64,000 bases of DNA from Streptomyces roseus (GCF_001044425.1 NZ_LFML01000060.1:36588-100587), one strand, 5' to 3'. Positions 29,404 to 37,981 are shown, counted from the stretch's first letter. The notes: generated by a model from the letters alone, not told the origin. A program made the numbers and translations.

Positions 29404-31034
29404 AGGGTTCCTTCGGTAGGTGCCTGGGCAGGTACGGGGACCGGCGCGGCGGTGGCGACGGGGAGGGTGAAGACGATCCGGGTGCCCACCTCGTGGGCGG
29501 TGTCGATCCCGATGCGGCCGCCGGCGTGCTCGACGATCTTCTTGCAGAGCGCGAGACCGATGCCGGTTCCGCCGTAGGTCTCCCGGGCGTGCAGCCGCTG
29601 GAAGATGACGAACACCTTCTCGGCGAACTCCGCCGGTACGCCGATGCCGTTGTCCGTGACGGCGAAGGCGGCGAACCCCGGTTCCGTTCCGGGGTCCTCG
29701 ACCAGCTCGACCTCCACGCGCGCGGGGCGGTCCGGCGAGCGGAACTTGACCGCGTTGCCCACCAGGTTCTGGAAGAGCATGGTCAGGAGCGTGGGATCGC
29801 CCACCACGTCCGGGAGCCGCTCGGGCCGGACGATCTCGGCGCCGCTCTCCTCGACGGCGGCGGCCAGGTTGCGCAGCGCCCTGTCCAGCGGGTCATCCAG
29901 CGGGACCGTTTCGCGCGCGTCCTGGACGCGGCCCACGCGGGAGAAGTCCAGCAGGTCGTTGATCAGCACCTGCATCCGCTTGGCACCGTCCACGGCGAAG
30001 GCGATGTACTGGGAGGCGCGGGCATCGAGCTGGTCCCCGTAGCGCTTCTCCAGCAGCTGGCAGAAGGAGGCCACCTTGCGCAGCGGTTCCTGGAGGTCGT
30101 GGGAAGCCACGTACGCGAACTGCTCCAGCTCGGCGTTGGAGCGGCGCAGCTCCACCGCCTGCGCGTCGAGTTCCGCGGCCGTCCGGTCGAGTCGCTCGGC
30201 ATTGCGCCGGGACAGGTTCAGCTCCGCGACGGTCCGGTGCCGCATGGCCTCGACGGCGCTGGCCAGATCTCGCAGGTCGGAGGGACCGCGCAGCGGGATC
30301 TCCTCCTCGAAGGCCCCGTCCGCGACGCGGCGCGAGGCCGTCCGCACCTCGGCGAGCGGCCGTAGTACGCCCACGTGGAGGAGGACCGCGAGAGCGGCGG
30401 CGGCCAGCAGGAAGGCCACGACGATCGCGAGGAGGATGTGGTCGCGCTGCTTTCGCGCGTCACCGAAGGTGGTGCGGGCCTCGGCCTGGATGCGGTCCAG
30501 GCGCTCCTGCTGGGCCGTAATCCGTCGGCGGACCTCGTCGAAGCGGTCCTTTCCGGTTTGGAGCGAGGGCGGGGCGGCGCCGGTGTCCACGGAGGCGAGG
30601 GCGGGGTTCGCGAACTGCTCGCGCCAGACGCGGGCGGCGTCCTCCACGGCCGCGAGGTCCTCGCGTACGCCGGAGTCGTCGTCGAGGAGCGTCGACAGGT
30701 GCTCGGAGGCCGTCCGCTGGTTCACCAGGCCCCGCTTGTACGGTTCCAGGAGCTCGGGCTCCTTGGCCAGAAGGTAGCCGCGGATCCCGGTCTCCTGGTC
30801 GAGCAGGGAGCTCTCCAGCCGCAGCGCGTCCCGCTGTGCGGGCAGGATCCCGTCGACGAGCCGGTTGCCGGCCGTGGTGGTGCGCGAGAGGAGGACCGCG
30901 CCGAGGGCGCCCGTACCGACGATCATGAGGGCCAGCACGACGAGCACGGTGGTCAGCCAGGCCTGCAGGCTCGGCCCGCGGCGGTCCGGGGCCCGTCCTG
31001 CGGGCCCTGGCGTCGGTTCTGCGGGAGAGGTCAC
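29400..31034 (-). CDS. CHASE3/HAMP sensor histidine kinase
   Basis: This 544-residue membrane kinase has TM1 (about 25-50), a CHASE3-like extracytoplasmic helical domain (about 52-190), TM2 (about 199-220), HAMP (221-275) and a phytochrome-type kinase core with His312 in VASHDLQEPLRKV. N-box NLVGNAVKF and G boxes DNGIGV and GTGIGLAL are intact. I use GTG at 31034, whose GTGA overlaps the stop of the REC-PP2C gene; ATG at 31049 is an alternative with no better ribosome site. It is the middle gene of the operon. Confidence 0.88.
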   Translation of the reverse strand: MTSPAEPTPGPAGRAPDRRGPSLQAWLTTVLVVLALMIVGTGALGAVLLSRTTTAGNRLVDGILPAQRDALRLESSLLDQETGIRGYLLAKEPELLEPYKRGLVNQRTASEHLSTLLDDDSGVREDLAAVEDAARVWREQFANPALASVDTGAAPPSLQTGKDRFDEVRRRITAQQERLDRIQAEARTTFGDARKQRDHILLAIVVAFLLAAAALAVLLHVGVLRPLAEVRTASRRVADGAFEEEIPLRGPSDLRDLASAVEAMRHRTVAELNLSRRNAERLDRTAAELDAQAVELRRSNAELEQFAYVASHDLQEPLRKVASFCQLLEKRYGDQLDARASQYIAFAVDGAKRMQVLINDLLDFSRVGRVQDARETVPLDDPLDRALRNLAAAVEESGAEIVRPERLPDVVGDPTLLTMLFQNLVGNAVKFRSPDRPARVEVELVEDPGTEPGFAAFAVTDNGIGVPAEFAEKVFVIFQRLHARETYGGTGIGLALCKKIVEHAGGRIGIDTAHEVGTRIVFTLPVATAAPVPVPAQAPTEGTL

Positions 31035-32326
31035 GTGGATGCGTTCCATTCGAGGTGCAGTACGGCGACGTCGTCGGCCAGGCCGCCCCAGTCCGCGGCG
31101 AGGCCCTGCGCCGCCTGGATGAGGGTGTCGACGAAGGTTTCGGCGGGCAGGTGGGTGTGGCGCCGGGCAAGGTCGAGGAGGCCGGCTTCGTCGAGGCGGT
31201 CGGAGCCGGGCCCGATGCGGCCTTCGATCAGGCCGTCCGTGAAAAGCATCACGGCGCCGCCCGCCTCCACCGGGACGTCGGTGACGGGCCAGCCGGGGCC
31301 CCAGCCGGGAATGATCCCCAGCGCCGGGCCGCCGGGGACGGTGCACAGTTCCACGCCGGCCGGGGAGCGGACCAGGAAGCCCGGGTGGCCGGCGCGCTGC
31401 ACGGAGACGGCGTCGGCGCCGGGCGGGCGGGTGAGGGAGACGAGTGTGGCGAAGATCTCCGGGCCGGAGCGCTCCGCCAGCAGGATCCGCTCCAGCAGAC
31501 CGAGCAGTTCGGCGCCGCGGGCGCCGGCCATGACGAAGGACCGCCAGGCCACGCGCAGGCACACCCCGAGCGCCGCCTCGCTCGGGCCGTGGCCCGAGAC
31601 GTCGCCGACGACGGCGTGCGTCGCTCCGTCGGGGGTCTGGACGACGTCGTAGAAGTCCCCGCCGAGCAGTGTCTGGGCGCGACCGGGGTGGTAGCGGGCG
31701 CAGACGGAGACGGTGTCGACAGGAGCATCGAGCAGCAGGGGCGTGGGCAACAGGCCCCGTTCGAGGCGTGCGTTCTCCTCGGCGCGGAGTCTGCCCGCTT
31801 CCAGGGCGACGGCCGCCAGTTCGGTGCGCTTGCGCTGGATCGCGTACCGGATGGCCCGGATGAAGACGTCGGGCTCCAGACGGCCCTTGATCAGGTAGTC
31901 CTGGGCCCCCGCCGCGACGGCGGTCAGCCCGGCCCGTTCCTCCGACAGTCCGGTCAGGACGACGACGGCGACCTCGGCGGAGACCGCGAGGACCTTCGTC
32001 AGGCCTTCCAGGCCCTGGGCGTCGGGCAGGTGCAGGTCGAGCAGGACGCACTCGGGCGCCTCGGCCCGCATCAGGCGCAGGGCCTCGGCGAGGGACGAGG
32101 CCCGGCCGAGGCGGACGTCTATCCCGCTGTCCTCCACGAGTTCCCCGACGAGGACGGCGTCGCCCTCGTCGTCTTCGATGAGCAGCACGTACGGCGGCAC
32201 ACCGTCCCACAGCGCCAGGGAGTCTTCCGCCTCCACGGAAGAGGCCGGCCGGGGCGGGTTCACCGCCTGCTGCGGTGGCGTGCCGGCGGCGGGGTGCGGT
32301 GGCCCCAGCCCAAGAGTGCTCGCCAT
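31031..32326 (-). CDS. REC-PP2C (RsbU-type) phosphatase
   Basis: This 431-residue protein fuses an N-terminal receiver (about 45-165; EDDEGD, LLDLHLP, DYLIKG) to a SpoIIE PP2C domain (about 200-425). PP2C aspartates are intact (GGDFYDVV, GDVSGHGPSEAAL, LFTDGLIE, LADDVAVL). Phosphorylation by the adjacent kinase would switch phosphatase activity on an STAS protein, as in the family. I use ATG at 32326; a GTG eight codons earlier lacks a better site. First gene of a three-gene operon; a palindrome lies 100 bases upstream. Confidence 0.87.
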   Translation of the reverse strand: MASTLGLGPPHPAAGTPPQQAVNPPRPASSVEAEDSLALWDGVPPYVLLIEDDEGDAVLVGELVEDSGIDVRLGRASSLAEALRLMRAEAPECVLLDLHLPDAQGLEGLTKVLAVSAEVAVVVLTGLSEERAGLTAVAAGAQDYLIKGRLEPDVFIRAIRYAIQRKRTELAAVALEAGRLRAEENARLERGLLPTPLLLDAPVDTVSVCARYHPGRAQTLLGGDFYDVVQTPDGATHAVVGDVSGHGPSEAALGVCLRVAWRSFVMAGARGAELLGLLERILLAERSGPEIFATLVSLTRPPGADAVSVQRAGHPGFLVRSPAGVELCTVPGGPALGIIPGWGPGWPVTDVPVEAGGAVMLFTDGLIEGRIGPGSDRLDEAGLLDLARRHTHLPAETFVDTLIQAAQGLAADWGGLADDVAVLHLEWNAST

Positions 32327-32425
32327 GGCGTCGCGTCTGTCCCTTCTCACCGCAGGAAGCGGACGTCAGCGTTGGAAGCGGACGCCCGCCGGACGCCCGG
32401 TAGCGCCGTACAAGCGTAGAATGAT

Positions 32426-32443
32426 CATTGCCGTGAGGCAATG
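32426..32443. promoter_or_regulatory. Perfect palindrome, candidate MarR operator
   Basis: CATTGCC-GTGA-GGCAATG is a perfect 7-bp inverted repeat with a 4-base spacer in an unusually AT-rich pocket. It sits between the MarR gene (stop 32512) and the REC-PP2C operon start (32326), so it probably lies in that operon's promoter. A near-copy of one flank (AATGATTATGCC) follows at 32456. The local MarR protein is the natural candidate to bind it. Confidence 0.6.
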
Positions 32444-32511
32444 TTTTACGAACTCAATGATTATGCCCTCCTTGGCAAGGGCGCGGGGACCCGCCCCGGG
32501 GACCGCTCGCC

Positions 32512-33033
32512 TCAGGGGGTGTCCGCGACCCGCGCCGAGTCCCGGGGCCCGCCGGGCGGCGGGCCGGCGGGCCGGCCCACAGGGAACAGGGCCGCGGCCG
32601 CCTCCCGGAAGGCTGCCACGCCCGTCACCAGGGCGTCCACCGCCTCCGGTGCCATCCGGGCGAGCACCGCCGACACCGCACGCGCACGGATGGCCCGGTG
32701 CTCGCCCACCACGGCGCGGCCCCGGGGCGTCAGGCGCAGCTCCACCTCGCGCCGGCTGCTCGGGTGCGGCGAGCGGGTCAGCAGCCCCATGGCCTCCATC
32801 CGGTCGCAGAGCCGGGTGACCGACGGCGGGCTCGAGCCGAGCACGGCGCCCAGGGCGCGCAGGTTGATGCCCTCGGCGCCCTCGACGGCGAGCAGCGCCC
32901 GAAGCTGGGAGGGGGAGACGGCCGCGGACGCTCCGTCCTGGCCCCGGGCTTGCAGGAGCGCGAGGAGCTCCGCCGCGGCGCCGAGCGCCGCGGCAGGATC
33001 CTCGGGCGCGCTGGCCGGGCCGGGTCGGGGCAT
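32512..33033 (-). CDS. MarR-family regulator
   Basis: This 173-residue protein has a MarR winged helix-turn-helix with the core pattern LRALGAVLGSSPPSVTRLCDRMEAMGLL followed by SPHPSSRREVELRLTPRGRAVV, the wing. N- and C-terminal helices for dimerisation flank it. ATG at 33033 gives the normal length. It lies 35 bases downstream of the GAF-PP2C gene on the same strand, so they may be one operon, and upstream of a palindrome that fronts the REC-PP2C operon. The effector is unknown. The pattern is very similar to the MarR protein at 34350. Confidence 0.83.
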   Translation of the reverse strand: MPRPGPASAPEDPAAALGAAAELLALLQARGQDGASAAVSPSQLRALLAVEGAEGINLRALGAVLGSSPPSVTRLCDRMEAMGLLTRSPHPSSRREVELRLTPRGRAVVGEHRAIRARAVSAVLARMAPEAVDALVTGVAAFREAAAALFPVGRPAGPPPGGPRDSARVADTP

Positions 33034-33068
33034 TCCCCCACTGTGCCACCCTCCCGCCGGGGCCGCTG

Positions 33069-34232
33069 CTACGGCTCGCCCTGCTCCGTACCGGCCCGGC
33101 CGTGCCAGTCGAGACAGACGACCAGGGCGTCGTCGGCCGCCTCGACGCCGCCGCGGTGCCCGTCGAGCCGCTCCAGGAGCGCGCGGGGCACCTGTGAGGG
33201 CGGCAGCAGCCGGGTGTCCAGGACGGCCCGGCTCAGCGCGTTCAGGCTGTAGGGCTCCCCGGCCGGGGACATGACGTCGTACACGCCGTCGCTGAGGAAG
33301 AACAGCCGGTCTCCCGGCAGTACCCGCAAGCGCTGGCAGGTGTAGATGGTGTCCTCGAACATGCCGAGCGGAAGCTGCGCTTCGAGCGGGACCTGCTCCA
33401 CCGCTCCCCCGCGCAGGCGCCACAGGCGCGGCGATCCGGCGTCGATGACCTCGACCTCGCCCGTCGCCAGGGCGAAGCGGAGCAGCAGCATCGGCAGGTG
33501 CAGACTTCCCCGGTACTGGCCGTAAAGGGCCTGGTCGGCCAGGGCGGCCTGGTCTTCGAGGCCGAGTCCGGCCCGCCGGGCGTTGCGCAGGGCGCCGACG
33601 GCGAGACTGGTGAGCAGGGCCGCGTCGATGCCCTCGCCCATGCCGTTGTTCACGGTCAGGGTCAGGTGGTCCGCGGAAGCCGACCAGTCGAAACAGTCGC
33701 CGTAGATGGCGTAGGCGGGCTCCAGCTGGGCGCCGAGTTCGTACTCGGTCCGGGAGCACGAGCGTCCGGGAAGCAGCTGCCACTGCATCTCGGCGGCCAG
33801 GGTGAGCCGTTTGGTCCGCCGTGCCTGCAGGAAGACGTCGGTGTCACGGTCGGCGACGAGGATCTCGTGGGCCAGCGCGGCCGCCACGTCCTGGAGCGGG
33901 CCGAGGAGTGCGGACTCGTACGCGCCCTGCGCGTAGTGGACGCTCAGGACCCCCAGCCGGTCGCCGCGCACGCTCACCGGCAGGTGGACGGCGACTCCGT
34001 CGCCCTGGTCGGCGACGTGGGGCTGCTGCGAGCCGAAGGCCCGCCCCTGCGGGCCGTCGAGCGCCGAGACGGACTCGGCGGTGAAGGGCTGCGCCGTGAC
34101 GGGCTGGAGCCGTGCCGAGGCGTAGTCCGCCATCAGGAGTTCGGCGCTCCGCGCCCCGTGTTCGCGGGTCAGGACGTGACGGACGGTTGCGAACAGCTCG
34201 TGCGGGGCCGCGTCCCTCAGCTCGCGCTCCAC
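33069..34232 (-). CDS. PP2C (SpoIIE-type) phosphatase with N-terminal GAF-like domain
   Basis: This 387-residue protein has a GAF-like N-terminal half (about 10-160) and a SpoIIE-type PP2C domain from about 175. The first metal block is YGDCFDW and the last is ADDALVVCLDW; SDGVYD is also present. However, the aspartate of the GD-x-x-G-x-G block is Asn-Asn-Gly-Met-Gly-Glu-Gly here, where relatives have N-D-G. GTG at 34232 follows a good GCAGGAGG. It is divergent from a MarR gene and may form an operon with the MarR gene downstream. Confidence 0.82.
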   Translation of the reverse strand: MERELRDAAPHELFATVRHVLTREHGARSAELLMADYASARLQPVTAQPFTAESVSALDGPQGRAFGSQQPHVADQGDGVAVHLPVSVRGDRLGVLSVHYAQGAYESALLGPLQDVAAALAHEILVADRDTDVFLQARRTKRLTLAAEMQWQLLPGRSCSRTEYELGAQLEPAYAIYGDCFDWSASADHLTLTVNNGMGEGIDAALLTSLAVGALRNARRAGLGLEDQAALADQALYGQYRGSLHLPMLLLRFALATGEVEVIDAGSPRLWRLRGGAVEQVPLEAQLPLGMFEDTIYTCQRLRVLPGDRLFFLSDGVYDVMSPAGEPYSLNALSRAVLDTRLLPPSQVPRALLERLDGHRGGVEAADDALVVCLDWHGRAGTEQGEP

Positions 34233-34349
34233 TGTGTCGCCTCCTGCCACCGGACCGCCACCTGCCTCTCTCCAGCTGTAAAGATGGGGGACCACGAAGC
34301 CGCCGGTTCGGTGGGACAGCCGGCCCGTAAGCCCGGTAGGGAGTGTCAC

Positions 34350-34841
34350 ATGAGTCAGCGTCCGATCGGCTCTCCCAGGCCCGCCGAACCGGCGGTGGCG
34401 GAAATGAGCGAGCTGATCGAGTTGCTGGAGGTGGTCTGGGAGCGGAGCCGCGACACGGTCAGCGCCCCGCCCGTCTCGTCCGCCCAGGCCAGGGTGCTGT
34501 TCCTGGTGGACGGCAACGGTGAGATGAACCTGCGCGAGCTGGGCAGGCTGCTGGAGGCGGCCCCGCCGTCCGTCACCCGCTTGTGCGACCGCCTCCAAGC
34601 CGTCGGGTTCCTCGAACGGCACCCCGGGTCCGACGACCGGCGCGAGGTGCTGCTGCGGCTGACGCCCGGCGGGCGGGCGTACCTCGAACGGCTGCGCGCG
34701 AGCCGGCAGGAGGCCCTGGCGAGGGCGATGGCCGCGATGTCGCCGGCCTCCCGCACTGCTCTGGCAGCGGGTCTGGTCGGTTTCTGCTCGGCGGTGACGA
34801 CCCCTCTCAGGCTCCCGTCGCAGCCTCCCCGGACCGCCTGA
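34350..34841 (+). CDS. MarR-family regulator
   Basis: This 163-residue winged-helix protein matches MarR: LRELGRLLEAAPPSVTRLCDRLQAVGFLERHPGSDDRREVLLRLTPGGRAYL. ATG at 34350 follows GGTAGGGAG. It is strongly similar in the HTH and wing region to the MarR protein at 32512, which suggests a duplication with the PP2C gene between them. Divergent from the PP2C gene (118-base gap), it probably regulates that gene. Confidence 0.85.
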   Translation: MSQRPIGSPRPAEPAVAEMSELIELLEVVWERSRDTVSAPPVSSAQARVLFLVDGNGEMNLRELGRLLEAAPPSVTRLCDRLQAVGFLERHPGSDDRREVLLRLTPGGRAYLERLRASRQEALARAMAAMSPASRTALAAGLVGFCSAVTTPLRLPSQPPRTA

Positions 34842-34898
34842 CGCGCCTGACCCGAACCGTTGCCGGCTCCGGGTCAGGCGGAGCGGACGCGCGCGGGC

Positions 34899-35474
34899 TC
34901 AGGCGGTCTCCGGCTCGCCGGATGCCCGGCCGGCCGCCTCCCGCAGGGTGTGGGCTCCCTCGGTGCTGAGGCGGCCGCCGCCGGACTCCAGGTGGGCCCG
35001 TACGAACCACTGGAACTGCTCCAGGCGTGCCAGCTGGCCGATGAGCATGTCCTGGGTGACCAGGTCCAGGTCGTCCGTGGCCTTCATCGCCCGCCGGTGG
35101 TCCTCGATCAGCCCCGTGTAGACCAGGTCGAGGGCGCCCAGGTGGGCCACGGCGTCGGCCCGCCCCACGTCGTAGTCGTCCCAGGTCCGCGCGGCGACGA
35201 TGGCGCCCGGTGTACCGACCGGTACGCCGCCGAGCGCCGCGATGCGCTCCGCGGTGGTGTCGGCCATCTCCCGGACCGCGTCCACCTGCGGATCGAGCAT
35301 CTCGTGGACGGCGATGAAGTGGGGACCGACGACGTTCCAGTGCACGTGCTTGAGGGTCAGGTGCAGATCGTTCAGCGCGTGCAGCCGCTCTTGCAGGAGG
35401 TCCACGACCTTCCGCGCGTCCCCGGCCTCGATGCCGGGCACGGTGTACGGGGCGGCCTGCTGCTTTGCGTTCAT
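34899..35474 (-). CDS. dps: Dps-family ferroxidase/miniferritin
   Basis: This 191-residue protein is a Dps miniferritin that oxidises Fe(II) with peroxide and protects DNA. The ferroxidase ligands line up with the family: His45, His57, Asp61, Asp72 and Glu76 (motif HVHWNVVGPHFIAVHEMLD, then DTTAERIAALGG). ATG at 35474 follows GGGAG. The N- and C-terminal tails are moderately long. It stands convergent with MarR at 34350 and divergent from the VOC gene. It fits an oxidative or light-stress neighbourhood. Confidence 0.92.
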   Translation of the reverse strand: MNAKQQAAPYTVPGIEAGDARKVVDLLQERLHALNDLHLTLKHVHWNVVGPHFIAVHEMLDPQVDAVREMADTTAERIAALGGVPVGTPGAIVAARTWDDYDVGRADAVAHLGALDLVYTGLIEDHRRAMKATDDLDLVTQDMLIGQLARLEQFQWFVRAHLESGGGRLSTEGAHTLREAAGRASGEPETA

Positions 35475-35643
35475 GGTTCGTCTCCCGATCACGAGTGGAT
35501 CTTGTCTTGTCCCCTCGCATGCCCCGACCGGCGACGGTCATGTGCCGATTGTCCCCGCTGTCCTACCGCCGTGATCTACTCGGTAGGCGAGGGCGGTGAC
35601 CATGGCCGCGTGACCGTCCCATTCCTTCGCACCGGAGTCGTCG

Positions 35644-35991
35644 ATGACCGTTCGCCGTGTCGTGCCCAACATCCAGTCCGAGGCTGCGCAGGACAGCCGG
35701 GAGTTCTACGGCCGCCTGGGTTTCGAGGAGGTCATGAATCACGGCTGGATCATGACGCTCGCCTCGCCGGCCAGTCCCGCGGCCCAGATCAGCTTCATGA
35801 CCCGTGACGAGACCGCCCCGGTCATCCCCGACATGAGCGTCGAGGTGGACGACGTGGACGCGGCCTACGCGGCCATGCGGGACGGCGGAGCCGAGATCGT
35901 CCATCCCCTGACGGACGAGGAATGGGGCGTGCGGCGGTTCTTCGTCCGCGACCCCAACGGCCGGGTCGTCAACGTACTGGCCCACCGCTGA
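35644..35991 (+). CDS. VOC (glyoxalase/bleomycin-resistance-like) protein
   Basis: This 115-residue single-module VOC protein has the paired beta-alpha-beta-beta-beta units: VPNIQSEAAQDSREFYGRLGFEEVM at the front, and MSVEVDDVDAAYAAMRDGGAEIVHPLTDEEWGVRRFFVRDPNGRVVNVL at the back, split here for length. FxxDPNGxxVNxL is a family ending. The substrate is unknown. ATG at 35644 is the first start after the stop and gives a complete fold. It lies before the LitR-like gene on the same strand with a 150-base gap. Confidence 0.8.
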   Translation: MTVRRVVPNIQSEAAQDSREFYGRLGFEEVMNHGWIMTLASPASPAAQISFMTRDETAPVIPDMSVEVDDVDAAYAAMRDGGAEIVHPLTDEEWGVRRFFVRDPNGRVVNVLAHR

Positions 35992-36145
35992 CGCCCCCGA
36001 CCGGCCCCGCCTGCATCCGGCGGGACGGTGGGCTCCGAAGTAGGGGTGAGAGGCGGATGTGCCGAGAGGAGCGTGGACATGGGTGGGCCGGGCGCGGCGG
36101 ATGCCGTGGGCGATCGTGGCCGGTGTCGGCAGGGAGGTCCGTGCC

Positions 36146-37141
36146 GTGTCTGATTCGCCGTACCGCCTGACGACCGGAGCCGTGGCCCGGCGCCTCGGCG
36201 TGTCACCCACCACGCTGCGGTCCTGGGACCGCAGGTACGGCATCGGACCCTCGGTCCGCGAGGGCGGCCGGCACCGGCGCTGGGCGCCCGAGGACATCGC
36301 GATGCTGGAGGAGATGTGCCGGCTCACCACGTCCGGCGTACCACCGGCGGAGGCGGCCGGCGCCGCCCTCTCCCGGGCCGGACGGCCTCCGGACGCGAGT
36401 TCGGCGCCCGCGCCCGCCGAACCGGCGCCGCAGCCCGCGGACAGTGTGCGGCGAGGCCGCTCCCCGGGTTCGGGCAACGGCCTGCCGCTCGGTGAGGTCA
36501 GGTACGAATTCAGGGGCCTGGCCCGCGCGGCCGTCCGGCTGGACGGCCCGACCATGGACAGACTCCTCACGGAGCTGGTGGCCGCCCACGGGCTGGTGAC
36601 CGGCTGGGAGGAGGTCATGGCGCCGACCCTCCACGCCGTCGGTCGCAAGTGGGAGTCCACGGACGAACGCTACGTCGAGGTGGAGCACCTGCTCTCCTGG
36701 CACATCTCCACGGCCCTCAGACGCATCGCCTCCTCCCCGGCGACGTCCTCCGAGGCGGCGCCGGTGCTGCTGTCCTGCGTTCCCGGCGAGCAGCACACGC
36801 TTCCCCTGGAAGCGCTCGCGGCGGGCCTCGCCGAGCGCGGGCTGCCGATGCGCATGCTGGGCGCGGACGTGCCGGCGGGGGCCCTGAACGCCGCCGTACG
36901 GCGCATGGGACCGTCCGCCGTGGTGTTGTGGTCCCAGTCGCGCCACACCGCCAGCCCCGCGCTGGCCCGCATGGTCGCCAACACCGGGTTCGGGATCAAG
37001 GGAGCCCGGACCCGCCCGCTGGTGGTGCTGGCCGGGCCCGGCTGGGCCAACCGCCCCGCGGCTCCGGGCATGCTCTGCCCGGCCGGTCTGCGAGAGGCAC
37101 TGGACGTCATCGGCCGGCACTGCCGTACCTCTACCTCCTAG
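36146..37141 (+). CDS. MerR regulator with cobalamin-binding domain (LitR/CarH-like)
   Basis: This 331-residue regulator has a MerR-type DNA-binding head (about 6-72; TTGAVARRLGVSPTTLRSWDRRYG, GGRHRRWAPEDI), a proline-rich linker (80-110), a helical B12 cap (about 118-195) and a B12 domain (about 205-325). B12 marks are E215-x-H217 and the cap motif W169 with E180-H181. The spacing is W-x10-EH, one residue longer than in CarH. In the family, adenosylcobalamin holds a tetramer on DNA in the dark and light breaks it. GTG at 36146 follows AGGGAGG. Convergent with a fatty-acid-modifying-type operon. Confidence 0.87.
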   Translation: MSDSPYRLTTGAVARRLGVSPTTLRSWDRRYGIGPSVREGGRHRRWAPEDIAMLEEMCRLTTSGVPPAEAAGAALSRAGRPPDASSAPAPAEPAPQPADSVRRGRSPGSGNGLPLGEVRYEFRGLARAAVRLDGPTMDRLLTELVAAHGLVTGWEEVMAPTLHAVGRKWESTDERYVEVEHLLSWHISTALRRIASSPATSSEAAPVLLSCVPGEQHTLPLEALAAGLAERGLPMRMLGADVPAGALNAAVRRMGPSAVVLWSQSRHTASPALARMVANTGFGIKGARTRPLVVLAGPGWANRPAAPGMLCPAGLREALDVIGRHCRTSTS

Positions 37142-37165
37142 AGGGTGTCCGACGCCCGGTGGCGG

Positions 37166-37981
37166 TCACCGGGTCCCCCGCGCCACTGGGGTGGCGCGCG
37201 GGGGACGGGGCAGGAATCCGCTGGTACGGGCCTTGTACTCGGCGTAGCCGGGGCGGTCGGCCATGTGGGCTTCCAGGAGCCGTTTGCCGCTCCCCCAGAC
37301 GAGCAGCCCCGTCATGGCCAGCGGTGAGACGAGGGTGAGGGCCGCCGTCTGCCAGGTCGCGCACGCCGTCAGGTACAGACCCCACCAGACGAGGAAGTCG
37401 CCGAAGTAGTTCGGGTGCCTGGTCCAGGCCCACAGGCCCCGGTCCATGATCCGGCCCCGGTTGGCGGGGTCGGACTTGAAGCGGGCGAGCTGGCGGTCGC
37501 CCACCGCCTCGAAGCCCAGGCCGGCCGCCCACAGTACGAGGCCGAGCACCAGGAGGGCGTCGGGGCCCTCGGGCAGGTAGGCGGCGGCCTGCACGGGCAG
37601 CGAGACGATCCAGACGAGGGCCCCCTGGAGGAGGTAGACCTTGCGCAGTGCGTACCAGGCGGGGCTGCCGGGTGCGCGTGCGAGCATCTTGGCGTAGCGG
37701 GGGTCTTCGCCGTGGCCGCGGGCGCGGCGTGCGATGTGCAGCGCGAGCCGCAGCCCCCAGACGCAGGTGGCCGCCACGACGAGGAACCTGCGCAGGTCGT
37801 CCCCGTAACCCGCGGACAGGGGCAAGGTGACGAGGGCGACGGCGGCGAACGCGACGCCCCAGGCGATGTCCACGATCCGGTGGACCCCGACGCGGAACGA
37901 GATCGCGAAGAAGGCGAGCATTACGGCGAGGGCCGCACCGGCCGAGGCTGCGAGGTTGACCGCCAGCGCGCTCCAGTTCAC
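37166..37981 (-). CDS. DUF1295-family membrane protein
   Basis: This 271-residue polytopic protein of the DUF1295 (steroid-5-alpha-reductase-like/isoprenylcysteine methyltransferase-like) family has several membrane spans. The C-terminal signature is RGLWAWTRHPNYFGDFLVWWGLYL, then LLEAHMADRPGYAEYKARTSGFLP. The RHPNYFGD block is the family's active-site-like motif. It likely reduces or modifies a lipid substrate in the membrane. GTG at 37981 overlaps the CFA-like gene by 4 bases, and it is the last gene of the operon. Confidence 0.87.
   Translation of the reverse strand: MNWSALAVNLAASAGAALAVMLAFFAISFRVGVHRIVDIAWGVAFAAVALVTLPLSAGYGDDLRRFLVVAATCVWGLRLALHIARRARGHGEDPRYAKMLARAPGSPAWYALRKVYLLQGALVWIVSLPVQAAAYLPEGPDALLVLGLVLWAAGLGFEAVGDRQLARFKSDPANRGRIMDRGLWAWTRHPNYFGDFLVWWGLYLTACATWQTAALTLVSPLAMTGLLVWGSGKRLLEAHMADRPGYAEYKARTSGFLPRPPRATPVARGTR
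37172..37205. terminator. Strong inverted repeat between convergent LitR-like and DUF1295 genes
   Basis: GTCCCCCGCGCCAC and TGGCGCGCGGGGGAC form a long GC stem with a short GGGG-type loop and one bulge of two bases. It spans the last codons of the DUF1295 gene and probably ends transcription from both directions. There is no T-run. Confidence 0.55.

Noticed and set aside
29400..32441. A continuous open frame of about 1000 codons on the minus strand spanning the histidine kinase and upstream.
   Set aside because: Only the lower part (29400-31034) reads as a kinase. The upper part is in the wrong frame relative to the REC-PP2C gene and has Arg/Pro/Gly-rich, non-protein composition; it is a readthrough of a stop-poor frame in high-GC DNA.
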